This document shows positions 43,231-50,673 of a stretch of DNA of 64,000 bases, piece by piece. Position 1 is the stretch's first letter, and every line of letters starts with the position of its first letter. Made by a program: the position numbers and the translations under genes. Where the stretch lies: assembly GCA_965262745.1 (NCBI GenBank), contig OZ253558.1, positions 62,001 to 126,000 on the forward strand, given 5' to 3'. This DNA comes from JAJECS01 sp965262745. Lineage in GTDB: Bacteria; Chloroflexota; UBA11872. The notes below the pieces were generated by a model. It was not told where the DNA came from. It saw nothing but the letters and a program-made list of their open reading frames with translations, and did no database searches.

Positions 43231-44061
43231 CTACGTATACAACCCCACCAACCCCTGGCGAGCGGCGTAGCGGTCGAGCCGGTTGAAGACGAAGACTCCG
43301 CCGATGCTCGCGACGACCGCGGTCAGCGACAGGATGGTCAGCTCGGCCCAGATGGGGATCAGGGTCGGCGTGCCGAGCAGCGTGTGGCGCATGGCGTCCA
43401 GGGCGTAGGTGTGGGGCAGGGCGTAGCTCAGCCAGCGAATCTCGGCCGGCAGGATGGCGATGGGAAAGGCCGCGCCCGCCAGGAGGAAGGCGATGGCATC
43501 GATGAGGCTTGGGACCTGCCACTGCCGCACCACGAGCCCGATGCCGCCCAACGCCAACCCCATGCCTGAGAAGCCGATCAAGCTCAGCAGAATCACCGGA
43601 ATGCTGAGCAGGCTCACCGCCGGAAACCCGCCCGCGACCTGCAACACGACCACCAAGATGGCGACCGCGAATATGAGCATGTAGACCAACTCATAAAGCG
43701 TGACGCCGGCAATTGGGATCCAGCGCGCGACGCGCGTGGTCCAGAGGTGCGGCAGCACGCCGGTTTCATTCCCCCAGCGCAGATATCCCTGGGTTCCCCT
43801 GACTGCACTTTGGGCGACCTGCATTGCGAGCCAGCCCACGGCGACGAAGGCCGCCACGTGCTCACCGCCGCCGCTGGCCGCGAACCCCTCGCTGCCGAAG
43901 GCCAATTGCGCCAGCAGGAGCGGGATCAGCAGCGTCGCCACGTTGACCAGGATGGCCAGCCAGCGGACCTTTTCGCGCCCGACTTCCTGCCATTGGCGCA
44001 GAAACGACGCCCACACCGCCAGCAGGGCGGGTCTGAGTTCGGCGAGCGCGGGGTATGTCAA
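43231..44061 (-). CDS. ABC-2 type exporter permease, second subunit
   Basis: The 276-aa protein has about six membrane segments (WLAILVNVATLLIPLLLAQL, YMLIFAVAILVVVLQVAGGF, LLSIPVILLSLIGFSGMGLA) and the C-terminal ABC-2 motif region (RWLSYALPHTYALDAMRHTL). TTG 44061 overlaps the upstream permease stop (TTGA); an open frame continues further upstream but is shadow sequence. With the partner permease and ATPase at 44058-45945 it makes an ABC-2 exporter of unknown substrate. Confidence 0.85.
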   Translation of the reverse strand: MTYPALAELRPALLAVWASFLRQWQEVGREKVRWLAILVNVATLLIPLLLAQLAFGSEGFAASGGGEHVAAFVAVGWLAMQVAQSAVRGTQGYLRWGNETGVLPHLWTTRVARWIPIAGVTLYELVYMLIFAVAILVVVLQVAGGFPAVSLLSIPVILLSLIGFSGMGLALGGIGLVVRQWQVPSLIDAIAFLLAGAAFPIAILPAEIRWLSYALPHTYALDAMRHTLLGTPTLIPIWAELTILSLTAVVASIGGVFVFNRLDRYAARQGLVGLYT

Positions 44062-44909
44062 AGGGTCTCCAGCAGCCCGCGGCGGCGCGCGGCGCGGTCG
44101 AATCGCGCAAACAGCCGCCACCCGACGATGCCGAGGACGAGCGTCATCCCCAGCAGGACGGCCGCCGCCAGATACGCTTCCGGTGCGTCGCCGAAGACCA
44201 GCGCGGCCCGCAAGCCGCGGGCGATCCAGGTGAGCGGCAGCGCGTGTCCCACCGCTTGTGCCCACTCGGGAAGCACGGTGGTCGGGTAGGCGATCCCCGC
44301 GAAGATCCCCGAAGCTATGGTGAACGTGCCGAACAGCATCCCGGCGTCGCGATAGCGCATGACGAATCCAGCCGCCAACACGCCGACCGCGATGCTGGCC
44401 ATGAAGGCCGTGAGCAGCACCAACACCAGCGCCGGCGGCACGACGCTCAACTCGAAGCGGAAGATCAGCCACACGGCTACGAACATCACCGCGCCAAAGA
44501 TGGTCTGGGCCAGCGCTCGGCCCGCGGCGTCCGCGGCCAAGATGAGCGTTCGTGGGGTGAGCGATGTCCATGCGACGCCCAGCGTGCCCATATGCCGCTC
44601 GCTGGATAGCCCGATCGCGACGGATTGCATCGTCGTCGCGACCCAGAGCATGACGACGATGCCGACGGTGGCGAACGCGAGGTAGTTGGTGGTCCCCGCC
44701 ACGTCGGCAAAGCGCGCGGCTTGCATTTCCTCCGGTCCGGCCAGCGCGCGAGCGTTGAGCAGTATGGGCAACGCGAGCGTCAACGCGCCGATCACGCCAA
44801 CCTGCCAGAACCATCCCTGGCGCCGTTGCATGCGCCAGGCCTTGCCGGCAACCGCGACGAATGCCGCCAGATGCGCCGGCGCCCGGCGCCAGTGCTCAAA
44901 CGCGTTCAA
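44058..44909 (-). CDS. ABC-2 type exporter permease, first subunit
   Basis: The 283-aa membrane protein starts near KAWRMQRRQGWFWQVGVIGA and has hydrophobic segments LAFATVGIVVMLWVATTMQS, LVLVLLTAFMASIAVGVLAA and YLAAAVLLGMTLVLGIVGWR. The fold is typical for ABC-2 permeases (WAQAVGHALPLTWIARGLRA near the end). The start TTG 44909 lies 14 bases inside the ATPase gene end, and the stop overlaps the next permease start, so the three are one operon. Confidence 0.85.
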   Translation of the reverse strand: MNAFEHWRRAPAHLAAFVAVAGKAWRMQRRQGWFWQVGVIGALTLALPILLNARALAGPEEMQAARFADVAGTTNYLAFATVGIVVMLWVATTMQSVAIGLSSERHMGTLGVAWTSLTPRTLILAADAAGRALAQTIFGAVMFVAVWLIFRFELSVVPPALVLVLLTAFMASIAVGVLAAGFVMRYRDAGMLFGTFTIASGIFAGIAYPTTVLPEWAQAVGHALPLTWIARGLRAALVFGDAPEAYLAAAVLLGMTLVLGIVGWRLFARFDRAARRRGLLETL

Positions 44910-45945
44910 ACGGCTCTCCCAGGCGGGCGCCGGTCAGCTTGATGAACGCGTCTTCCAGCGTGGCGTCGCGCACGCGGGCGTCCTCGATGGTCACGCCATC
45001 CTGGCGCAGGCGTTCGTCGAGCGCGTGGGCGGTGCGCCAGCCATCCGCCGCGCGCACCGCCGCCTCGATAGACCCATCGTCTGCCGGGTCGCCCCACCAC
45101 AGCGCCTGGTCGCCGAGGGCAGTCCGGGCGGCCTGGATGTCGCCGTTGAGGCGCAGCTCAAGGCGCGGCTCCAGACCTGCTTCGCGGATCAGCTCCCGCG
45201 GCGCGCCCTCAGCCACCAGACTTCCGCGGTGGATGATGCCGACCCGATCACAGATGTCCTCGGCCTCGTGCATGCTGTGCGTGGTGAGCAAGATGGCCTT
45301 GCCCTGGCCGCCCAGCTCGCGAAGGAGCCGGCGGGTGCCCCTCGCGGCGGCCGGGTCCAGCGCCGCGGTTGGCTCGTCGAGGATGAGCACCGGCGGGTCG
45401 TGGAGCAGCGTGCGGGCGAGGTTGAGGCGCTGCTTCATGCCGGTGCTGTAGGTCTCGACGAGCTGGTCGGCGCGGTCCGCAAGACCCAGGTGGTCCAGCA
45501 AGTGGGCGCTGCGCTCGCGGATTGCCGACCCGGGCATGTACTCCAGGCGCCCGAACAGCTGCAGGTTCTCGCGCCCAGTCAGCCGCCAATATAGCCCACG
45601 CTCGCCGGCAAACATGACGCCGATGCTGCCGCGCACGTCCGCACCCTGGCGCACGGTGTCGTAGCCGCAGACCAGCGCGCTGCCGGCCGTCGGTTCCAGC
45701 AGGGTGGAGATCATCTTCACCGTGGTTGTCTTGCCGGCGCCGTTCGGGCCCAGCAGGCCGTAGCACTCGCCCGCCGGAATCCGCAGGTTCAGATCGCGCA
45801 CCGCCACGATCGGCTGGCCGGATGCCGGGGACGCTCGGCGGTGCCGCACAAGCTCCCACGGGCGGCTGCGGGGCGTCCGAGGCTCGAAGTGTTTGGCGAG
45901 CCCCTGCGTCTCGATCAGGCTCATCGGTGCTGGATTCTGTGTCAT
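44896..45945 (-). CDS. ABC-2 exporter ATP-binding protein
   Basis: The 349-aa ATPase has Walker A GPNGAGKTTT, the signature YSTGMKQRLNLA, Walker B VLILDEPTAALDP and the switch histidine in LLTTHSMHEAEDIC. The C-terminal ~90 residues are the usual DrrA/NodI-type extension. A ~35-residue insertion (PRSRPWELVRHRRASPASGQ) after the first strand is a feature of some DrrA-like proteins. It energises export through the two permeases. ATG 45945 is the start; ATG 45924 is possible. Confidence 0.92.
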   Translation of the reverse strand: MTQNPAPMSLIETQGLAKHFEPRTPRSRPWELVRHRRASPASGQPIVAVRDLNLRIPAGECYGLLGPNGAGKTTTVKMISTLLEPTAGSALVCGYDTVRQGADVRGSIGVMFAGERGLYWRLTGRENLQLFGRLEYMPGSAIRERSAHLLDHLGLADRADQLVETYSTGMKQRLNLARTLLHDPPVLILDEPTAALDPAAARGTRRLLRELGGQGKAILLTTHSMHEAEDICDRVGIIHRGSLVAEGAPRELIREAGLEPRLELRLNGDIQAARTALGDQALWWGDPADDGSIEAAVRAADGWRTAHALDERLRQDGVTIEDARVRDATLEDAFIKLTGARLGEPFERV

Positions 45946-46020
45946 TGAGTTCTGGGGCTCACGCGCGACGGTGCGGTGCGCCTTGTCCTGGTTACAGCCA
46001 ACCGCGCCCGCCGCTTGTAG

Positions 46021-46761
46021 TCAATCGCTGGCGACGGTCCCGGCTCCGGTGATGAGACCGGGAAGCTCGCTCAGCGCGTCAATCGCTTCACCCCGCCACG
46101 AAGCTCGTTCCGAGCTGTATGCAGCGGACTCGACTGGCGTCGTGATGAGGAGGGCGTGCATCCCAACTCGCGCGGCTCCGGTGAGCTCGCGACTGCCTCC
46201 ATCGCCCACATACACGCAGACCCGCGGTTCCACGCCCAGGCGCTCGCACGCGCGCCGGTAGATGGATGGATCGGGCTTGGTCAGCCCTTCCACGCAGGAG
46301 AACAAGGGCTCGTCAATGGCTTGGGCGAACGGCGTTGCCGGCCAGAGGACCGGGATGTCGGGCGAGCAGTCGCTGATCAGGGCGGTTTGGAGGCCCAGCG
46401 CGCGCAGCCGGGCCAGCGTGGCGACCGCGTCCGGCCGCGGCCGCAGGGTGCGCCGCGAGTACTCGAAGCGAATCTGTGACGCCTCGCTAATGGCTGTCTC
46501 GTCGACCCGAGCTCCGATCGTGTTGCAGACGCTCCGCACACCCGCTTGGATCGTGGGATGTGCGCCGTTGAATCGCCCCCGCCATTCGTCGGACCAGCCT
46601 TGCGCGAAGGCGTCCGGGTCCGCGCCGACCGCACGGGCCATCTCAACCACCGACGCGCGGTACGCCGAGCGATCGACGGGCGCCGTCAGCGTGTTGAAGA
46701 GGTCAAAGACCACTGCCGCCACCGGCAGGCCGCCGTTCGATCTTTGAGGACTGTCAGCCAT
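46021..46761 (-). CDS. HAD-superfamily hydrolase, tandem copy 1
   Basis: The protein (246 aa from ATG 46761, with GGAGG six bases upstream) has HAD motif I FDLFNTLT (nucleophile Asp), motif II ALISDCS, the motif III lysine in TKPDPSIY and motif IV YVGDGGSRELTGA. The cap domain is inserted after motif I, so it is HAD class IA (phosphatase/dehalogenase type). It is one of three adjacent paralogues separated by ~35 almost identical bases, so the set arose by tandem duplication. The substrate is unknown. It lies downstream of the MFS exporter gene on the same strand. Confidence 0.85.
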   Translation of the reverse strand: MADSPQRSNGGLPVAAVVFDLFNTLTAPVDRSAYRASVVEMARAVGADPDAFAQGWSDEWRGRFNGAHPTIQAGVRSVCNTIGARVDETAISEASQIRFEYSRRTLRPRPDAVATLARLRALGLQTALISDCSPDIPVLWPATPFAQAIDEPLFSCVEGLTKPDPSIYRRACERLGVEPRVCVYVGDGGSRELTGAARVGMHALLITTPVESAAYSSERASWRGEAIDALSELPGLITGAGTVASD

Positions 46762-46796
46762 GTCGGGCCTCCGGCCGCCGCGTTCGCCGCGCGGCG

Positions 46797-47531
46797 TCAA
46801 TCGGTTGCGGCGGTGCTGGCTATGAGATCTGGAAGCTCGCTGAGCGCGTCAATGGCCTCTCCCTGCCATGAGTCCTGTTCCGAAAACTCCGGAGCGGTCC
46901 TGCCCGGCGTCGTTACCAGGATGGTGCGCATCCCAACGCGCTGAGCGCCCGTGAGCTCGCCGTGCGCGCCATCGCCCACGTACATGCAGTACGTCGGGTC
47001 AACCCTCAGGCGCTCGCACGCGCGCAGATATATGGCCGGATCGGGCTTGACCCGCCGTTCCACACACGAAAACAAGGGCTCGTCGATGGCCTGGGCGAAC
47101 GGCGTCGTGGGCCAGAGGTCCGGAACGTCCGGCGAGCAGTTGCTGATCAGCGCCGTGCGGAGGCCCAACGCTCGCAATCGGGTCAGCGTGGCGACGGCGT
47201 CCGGCCGTGGCCGCAACGACTGCCGCGACAACGCCGCCCAGATTTGAATGGCCCGCCGCAGGGCCGCTTCATCGACCCGAGAGCCAATCGCTTCGCATAT
47301 GGCCCGCACGCTTGCCTGGGTCGTGGGATAGGTGCCGTCGAATCGCTCCCGCCATTCGTGGAACCACCCCTGCGTGAAGGCGTCGGGATCCGCCTCCACG
47401 GCATGGGCCATGTCTCGGAGCGAAGTTATGAATATCACGTCGTCGACCGGCGCCGTCAGCGTGTTGAAGAGGTCGAAGACGACCGCCCGCACTGGCGCGC
47501 TGCCGTTCGACTTTTGAGGACTGTCAGCCAT
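46797..47531 (-). CDS. HAD-superfamily hydrolase, tandem copy 2
   Basis: 244 aa from ATG 47531, which has the same GGAGG context as copy 1. Motifs are FDLFNTLTAPVDD, ALISNCSPDVPDLW, VKPDPAIYLRACERL and YVGDGAHGELTGA. It is most similar to copy 1: both start MADSPQ and the spacers upstream of both are nearly identical. All catalytic residues are retained. The longer frame upstream (to 47645) overlaps copy 3 and is not used. Confidence 0.85.
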   Translation of the reverse strand: MADSPQKSNGSAPVRAVVFDLFNTLTAPVDDVIFITSLRDMAHAVEADPDAFTQGWFHEWRERFDGTYPTTQASVRAICEAIGSRVDEAALRRAIQIWAALSRQSLRPRPDAVATLTRLRALGLRTALISNCSPDVPDLWPTTPFAQAIDEPLFSCVERRVKPDPAIYLRACERLRVDPTYCMYVGDGAHGELTGAQRVGMRTILVTTPGRTAPEFSEQDSWQGEAIDALSELPDLIASTAATD

Positions 47532-47566
47532 GTCGGGCCTCCGGCCGCCGCGTTCGCCGCGCGGTG

Positions 47567-48313
47567 TCAATCGGTAGCGGCGGCTCCTTCTCCAGTGATC
47601 AGACCCGGAAGCTCGCCGAGCGCGTCGATCCGTTCGCCGGTCCACGAGACTCGTTCCGAATCGTAGGCAGCGGCCCTTTCATCTGGGGTCCTGATCAGGA
47701 CCGCCCGCATACCAACGCTGGCAGCGCCGGTCAACTCATGATCGCCCCCATCGCCCACGTAAACGCAAGCGCGCGGATCGACCCTCAATTGCGCGCAAGC
47801 GCGCCGGTAAATGGCCGGAGCGGGCTTGAGCAGCCCTTCCACGCAGGAGAACAGGGACACGTCAATCGCTCGGGCGAACGGCGTGGGCGGCCAGAGGACA
47901 GGGACGGAGGGCGAGCAGTTGCTGATAAGCGCCGTCTGTAGGCCAAACGCTCGCAATCTGGTCAGCGTGGAGACGGCGTCCGGCCGCGGCTGAAGCACCT
48001 TCTGCGAAAACGCCGCCCGAATCTGCACCGCCCGCCGGACGGCCGTTTCATTGACCCGAACGCCAATTGCCTCGCATACGCCCCGCACGCCTGTGTCCGT
48101 CGTTGCAAGTGTGCCGTTAAACATCTCCCGCCATAAGTGGAGCCAGCCTTCCGTGAAGGCGCCGGGGTCAGCGTCGACTGCAAGGGCCATATCCCTGAGC
48201 GACGATCTGAATTCCAAATCGTCGACCGGCGCCGTCAGCGTGTTGAAGAGGTCGAACACCACCGCCCGCATCGGCGTGCTGCTGCTGCTCGCCCCTGGGT
48301 CCTTGTCAGCCAT
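47567..48313 (-). CDS. HAD-superfamily hydrolase, tandem copy 3
   Basis: The 248-aa copy nearest the MFS gene begins MADKDPGASSSSTPMRAVVF. Motifs I (FDLFNTLT), II (ALISNCSPSVPVLW) and IV (YVGDGGDHELTGA) are kept, but the motif III region reads LKPAPAIY where the others have KPDP. The lysine is still present. Its ATG 48313 lies within the last codons of the MFS gene (8-base overlap), so it is the first HAD gene of the operon and the others follow. Confidence 0.85.
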   Translation of the reverse strand: MADKDPGASSSSTPMRAVVFDLFNTLTAPVDDLEFRSSLRDMALAVDADPGAFTEGWLHLWREMFNGTLATTDTGVRGVCEAIGVRVNETAVRRAVQIRAAFSQKVLQPRPDAVSTLTRLRAFGLQTALISNCSPSVPVLWPPTPFARAIDVSLFSCVEGLLKPAPAIYRRACAQLRVDPRACVYVGDGGDHELTGAASVGMRAVLIRTPDERAAAYDSERVSWTGERIDALGELPGLITGEGAAATD

Positions 48314-49970
48314 GCCGCTGTCCGGGCCTCCGCGTGTGCAACGGGACTTCTCGTAGAAAGATCGTCACCACGAACGCAATCGCCAGCGCCGCGGTTACCA
48401 CGATGAAGACGTCGCCGATGGCCGATGCCAGCGTCTCGCGCAGCGCCGTGAGGAGTTGCACCACCATCTCGCCGCCCTGGGCCCCGCGGCCGGCGAAGCT
48501 TGCCTGCAACTGATCCAGCGCCTCGGGATTTACCAGCGCCTGCGGATTGTTTGACATTTCGGCCAGTTGGTCCTCGGGCAACGCCCCTCGGACCGCCGGC
48601 GGGAGCGCGTCGGTGAGGCCGGTTGCAAACCGGTTGGCCATGTACGACCCGAGAACGGCCAGGCCCAACGCGCCTCCCACGGAGCGATAGAACTGGGTTG
48701 CCGAGGTCGCGGCGCCAAGCAGATTCGGGGGAACTGCGTTTTGCACCGCGATGGTGAAGCTTGGAAACGTGATGCCGAGACCGAGGCCCGTCACGACGAT
48801 GCTGGCCACCGCCTGCCCGAACGACGTGTCGGCGGTCATCCGGGAAATCAACACCATGCCGGCTCCCATGGTCGCGATGCCGATGAGCCCCTGGGTGCGG
48901 TAGTGCCCGCCCAGGCGTGACAGGGCCTGTCCCGACAGCCCGGCGGCCACCACCATGCCCAGCATCATCGGCGTGAGGAACGAGCCGCTGCTGGTCGCCG
49001 ATGCCCCGAGCACGCCCTGGAAGAACAGCGGAATGAAGATGATGGACCCGAACATGGCGAATCCGGTAATGAATACGGCGATAAGCGAGACGCTCACCGT
49101 GCGGTTCGAGTAGATGCTCAGCGGCATGATGGGGTCGCTCGCCCGCCGCTCGACCATCACCAGGGTCAAGATCATCAGAGCGGCAAAGACCAGAATGCCG
49201 ACGATCTGGGGCGAGAGCCATTCGTACTGGATGCCGCCCAGCGACAAGCCGATAAGCAGCGGAATCACGACCAAGGCGAGCAGCGCCATGCCCGCATAGT
49301 CAAGGCGATGAATCCGTCGCATGGGCCTGACGTTGGGGAAGAACCGAATGAAGAGCGCGATCACGGGCAGGCCCAACGGAAGGTTGACGTAGAAGACCCA
49401 GTTCCACGACAGGCTGTCGGTGATGAATCCGCCGAGGGTGGGGCCGATCACCGACGAGAGGCCGAACACGCCGGCAACGATGCCCTGATATTTGCCGCGC
49501 TCGGCGGGCGAGAACAGATCGCCGACGGTGGTCATGGACATGGCCATGATGGTTCCGCCCCCGATGCCTTGAATCGCGCGGAAGGCGATCAGCTGGTTCA
49601 TGGACTGGCTCACGCCGGCCAGCACCGATCCAGCCAAGAAGACGCAGATGCCGCCGAGGAAGAACGCCTTGCGCCCGTAGAGATCGGAGAGCCGCCCGAC
49701 GATGGGAACCACGGTGGTGGACGCGACGAGATAGGCGGTTGTGACCCAGGTAAACCGGTCGAACCCTCCCAGGTCGGCGACGATCCGCGGCATGGCCGTG
49801 CTGACGATCGTTTGGTCGAGCGACGCCAGAAAGAGGGCGAGCATGAGCCCGCCCATGGTCAAGACAATGTGCCGTCTCGGCAGCGACTCGGAGTCCGCCT
49901 CTTGGGTGACATCCGCGGCGGCGCCCGGTTGCCGCTGGCTGGGCCGTTGCGCCTTGGCCTCGTTGGTCAC
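48306..49970 (-). CDS. MFS exporter, DHA2 (EmrB/QacA-type) family
   Basis: The 554-aa protein has 14 predicted membrane segments. It shows the DHA2 signatures LDQTIVSTAMPRIVADLGG in TM1 and the motif A-like GRLSDLYGRKAFFLGG, then RAIQGIGGGTIMAMSMTTVG (motif C-like region). It exports drugs or metabolites by proton antiport across the inner membrane. GTG 49970 is the start and overlaps a small upstream ORF; its stop overlaps HAD copy 3. The operon thus couples an exporter with three phosphatase/dehalogenase-like enzymes. Confidence 0.92.
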   Translation of the reverse strand: MTNEAKAQRPSQRQPGAAADVTQEADSESLPRRHIVLTMGGLMLALFLASLDQTIVSTAMPRIVADLGGFDRFTWVTTAYLVASTTVVPIVGRLSDLYGRKAFFLGGICVFLAGSVLAGVSQSMNQLIAFRAIQGIGGGTIMAMSMTTVGDLFSPAERGKYQGIVAGVFGLSSVIGPTLGGFITDSLSWNWVFYVNLPLGLPVIALFIRFFPNVRPMRRIHRLDYAGMALLALVVIPLLIGLSLGGIQYEWLSPQIVGILVFAALMILTLVMVERRASDPIMPLSIYSNRTVSVSLIAVFITGFAMFGSIIFIPLFFQGVLGASATSSGSFLTPMMLGMVVAAGLSGQALSRLGGHYRTQGLIGIATMGAGMVLISRMTADTSFGQAVASIVVTGLGLGITFPSFTIAVQNAVPPNLLGAATSATQFYRSVGGALGLAVLGSYMANRFATGLTDALPPAVRGALPEDQLAEMSNNPQALVNPEALDQLQASFAGRGAQGGEMVVQLLTALRETLASAIGDVFIVVTAALAIAFVVTIFLREVPLHTRRPGQRHG

Positions 49971-50185
49971 GCCCCGATTTCCCTGAGCATGACCTCGATA
50001 TCAGCTGTTGGGAATTCGTGCCGCGAGGCCACAGCGATGGCGCGCAGCTTGGCGTCGACCCTTCCCGAGTGCTTGCGTCGTGCTTGGCGCACCCCTGCCG
50101 CAACGATCACTCGCTGCCGCGGGGCAACGCCTTGGTTTTCTCGAGACTCATCGTCGTCCGGGAGGACTTGGGGTCGTTTGCACAT
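49967..50185 (-). CDS. Small hypothetical protein (72 aa)
   Basis: The frame ends RHEFPTADIEVMLREIGA and its stop overlaps the MFS start (GTGA), which supports real translation. The C-terminal pattern resembles short antitoxin-like or regulatory peptides, but I cannot assign a family. The N-terminus is arginine-rich and doubtful; the true start could be an internal GTG. Confidence 0.4.
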   Translation of the reverse strand: MCKRPQVLPDDDESRENQGVAPRQRVIVAAGVRQARRKHSGRVDAKLRAIAVASRHEFPTADIEVMLREIGA

Positions 50186-50389
50186 ACCGACAGGCTAATT
50201 GACGCATATCGTGTGAGTCGATTCCTTGTCTCACCGGTCAAGGGCGATCGAGGCTGGGACGTGGCGGTCGTTGCTCCCCCACACGACGCCCCTCCGTGAC
50301 GCGCCTACGCGCTGCGGGCTTGACCGGTCGTCGCCGCACCCTGCACTAGAATGCGCTTCCTGCTCGGCGCAGGTCCCGGCGGTTTTCTA

Positions 50390-50673
50390 ATGATGCGAGC
50401 ACGGTGGCTGTGGCCGGCTCTGGCGTGTCTCACGCTCCTTGTCGTGGTCGCCGCGTGTGACCCCATCGAGCCCGAGAGTTCCGACCAGACGCCGGCGCCT
50501 CGCGAGACCCAGCAGGCCTAGTCACCGGCGCCGACCCCTGAGCCGACCGCTGCCGCGGAGCTGACCGAGTCCCCAGCGCCGCCGAGCATCTCGCCACGCC
50601 GTCCCCCGAAGCTGTATCGCCGGCGCCAACTGAAACCCCATCCCCCACCCCCGCTCCCGAGCCGACCAGCGCC
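50390..50673 (+). pseudogene. Disrupted 5' end of the deacetylase lipoprotein gene
   Basis: ATG 50390 encodes a lipoprotein signal (ALACLTLLVVVAACDPIEPE) and a proline/threonine linker, but TAG at 50519-50521 stops it after 43 codons. The same frame continues with SPAPTPEPTAAAEL and ESPAPP, and around 50580-50600 the linker character switches to the frame of the downstream gene (ATPSPEAVSPAPTETPSPTP). One stop and one frameshift therefore separate the export signal from the enzyme. CAG to TAG would explain the stop. Confidence 0.75.
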
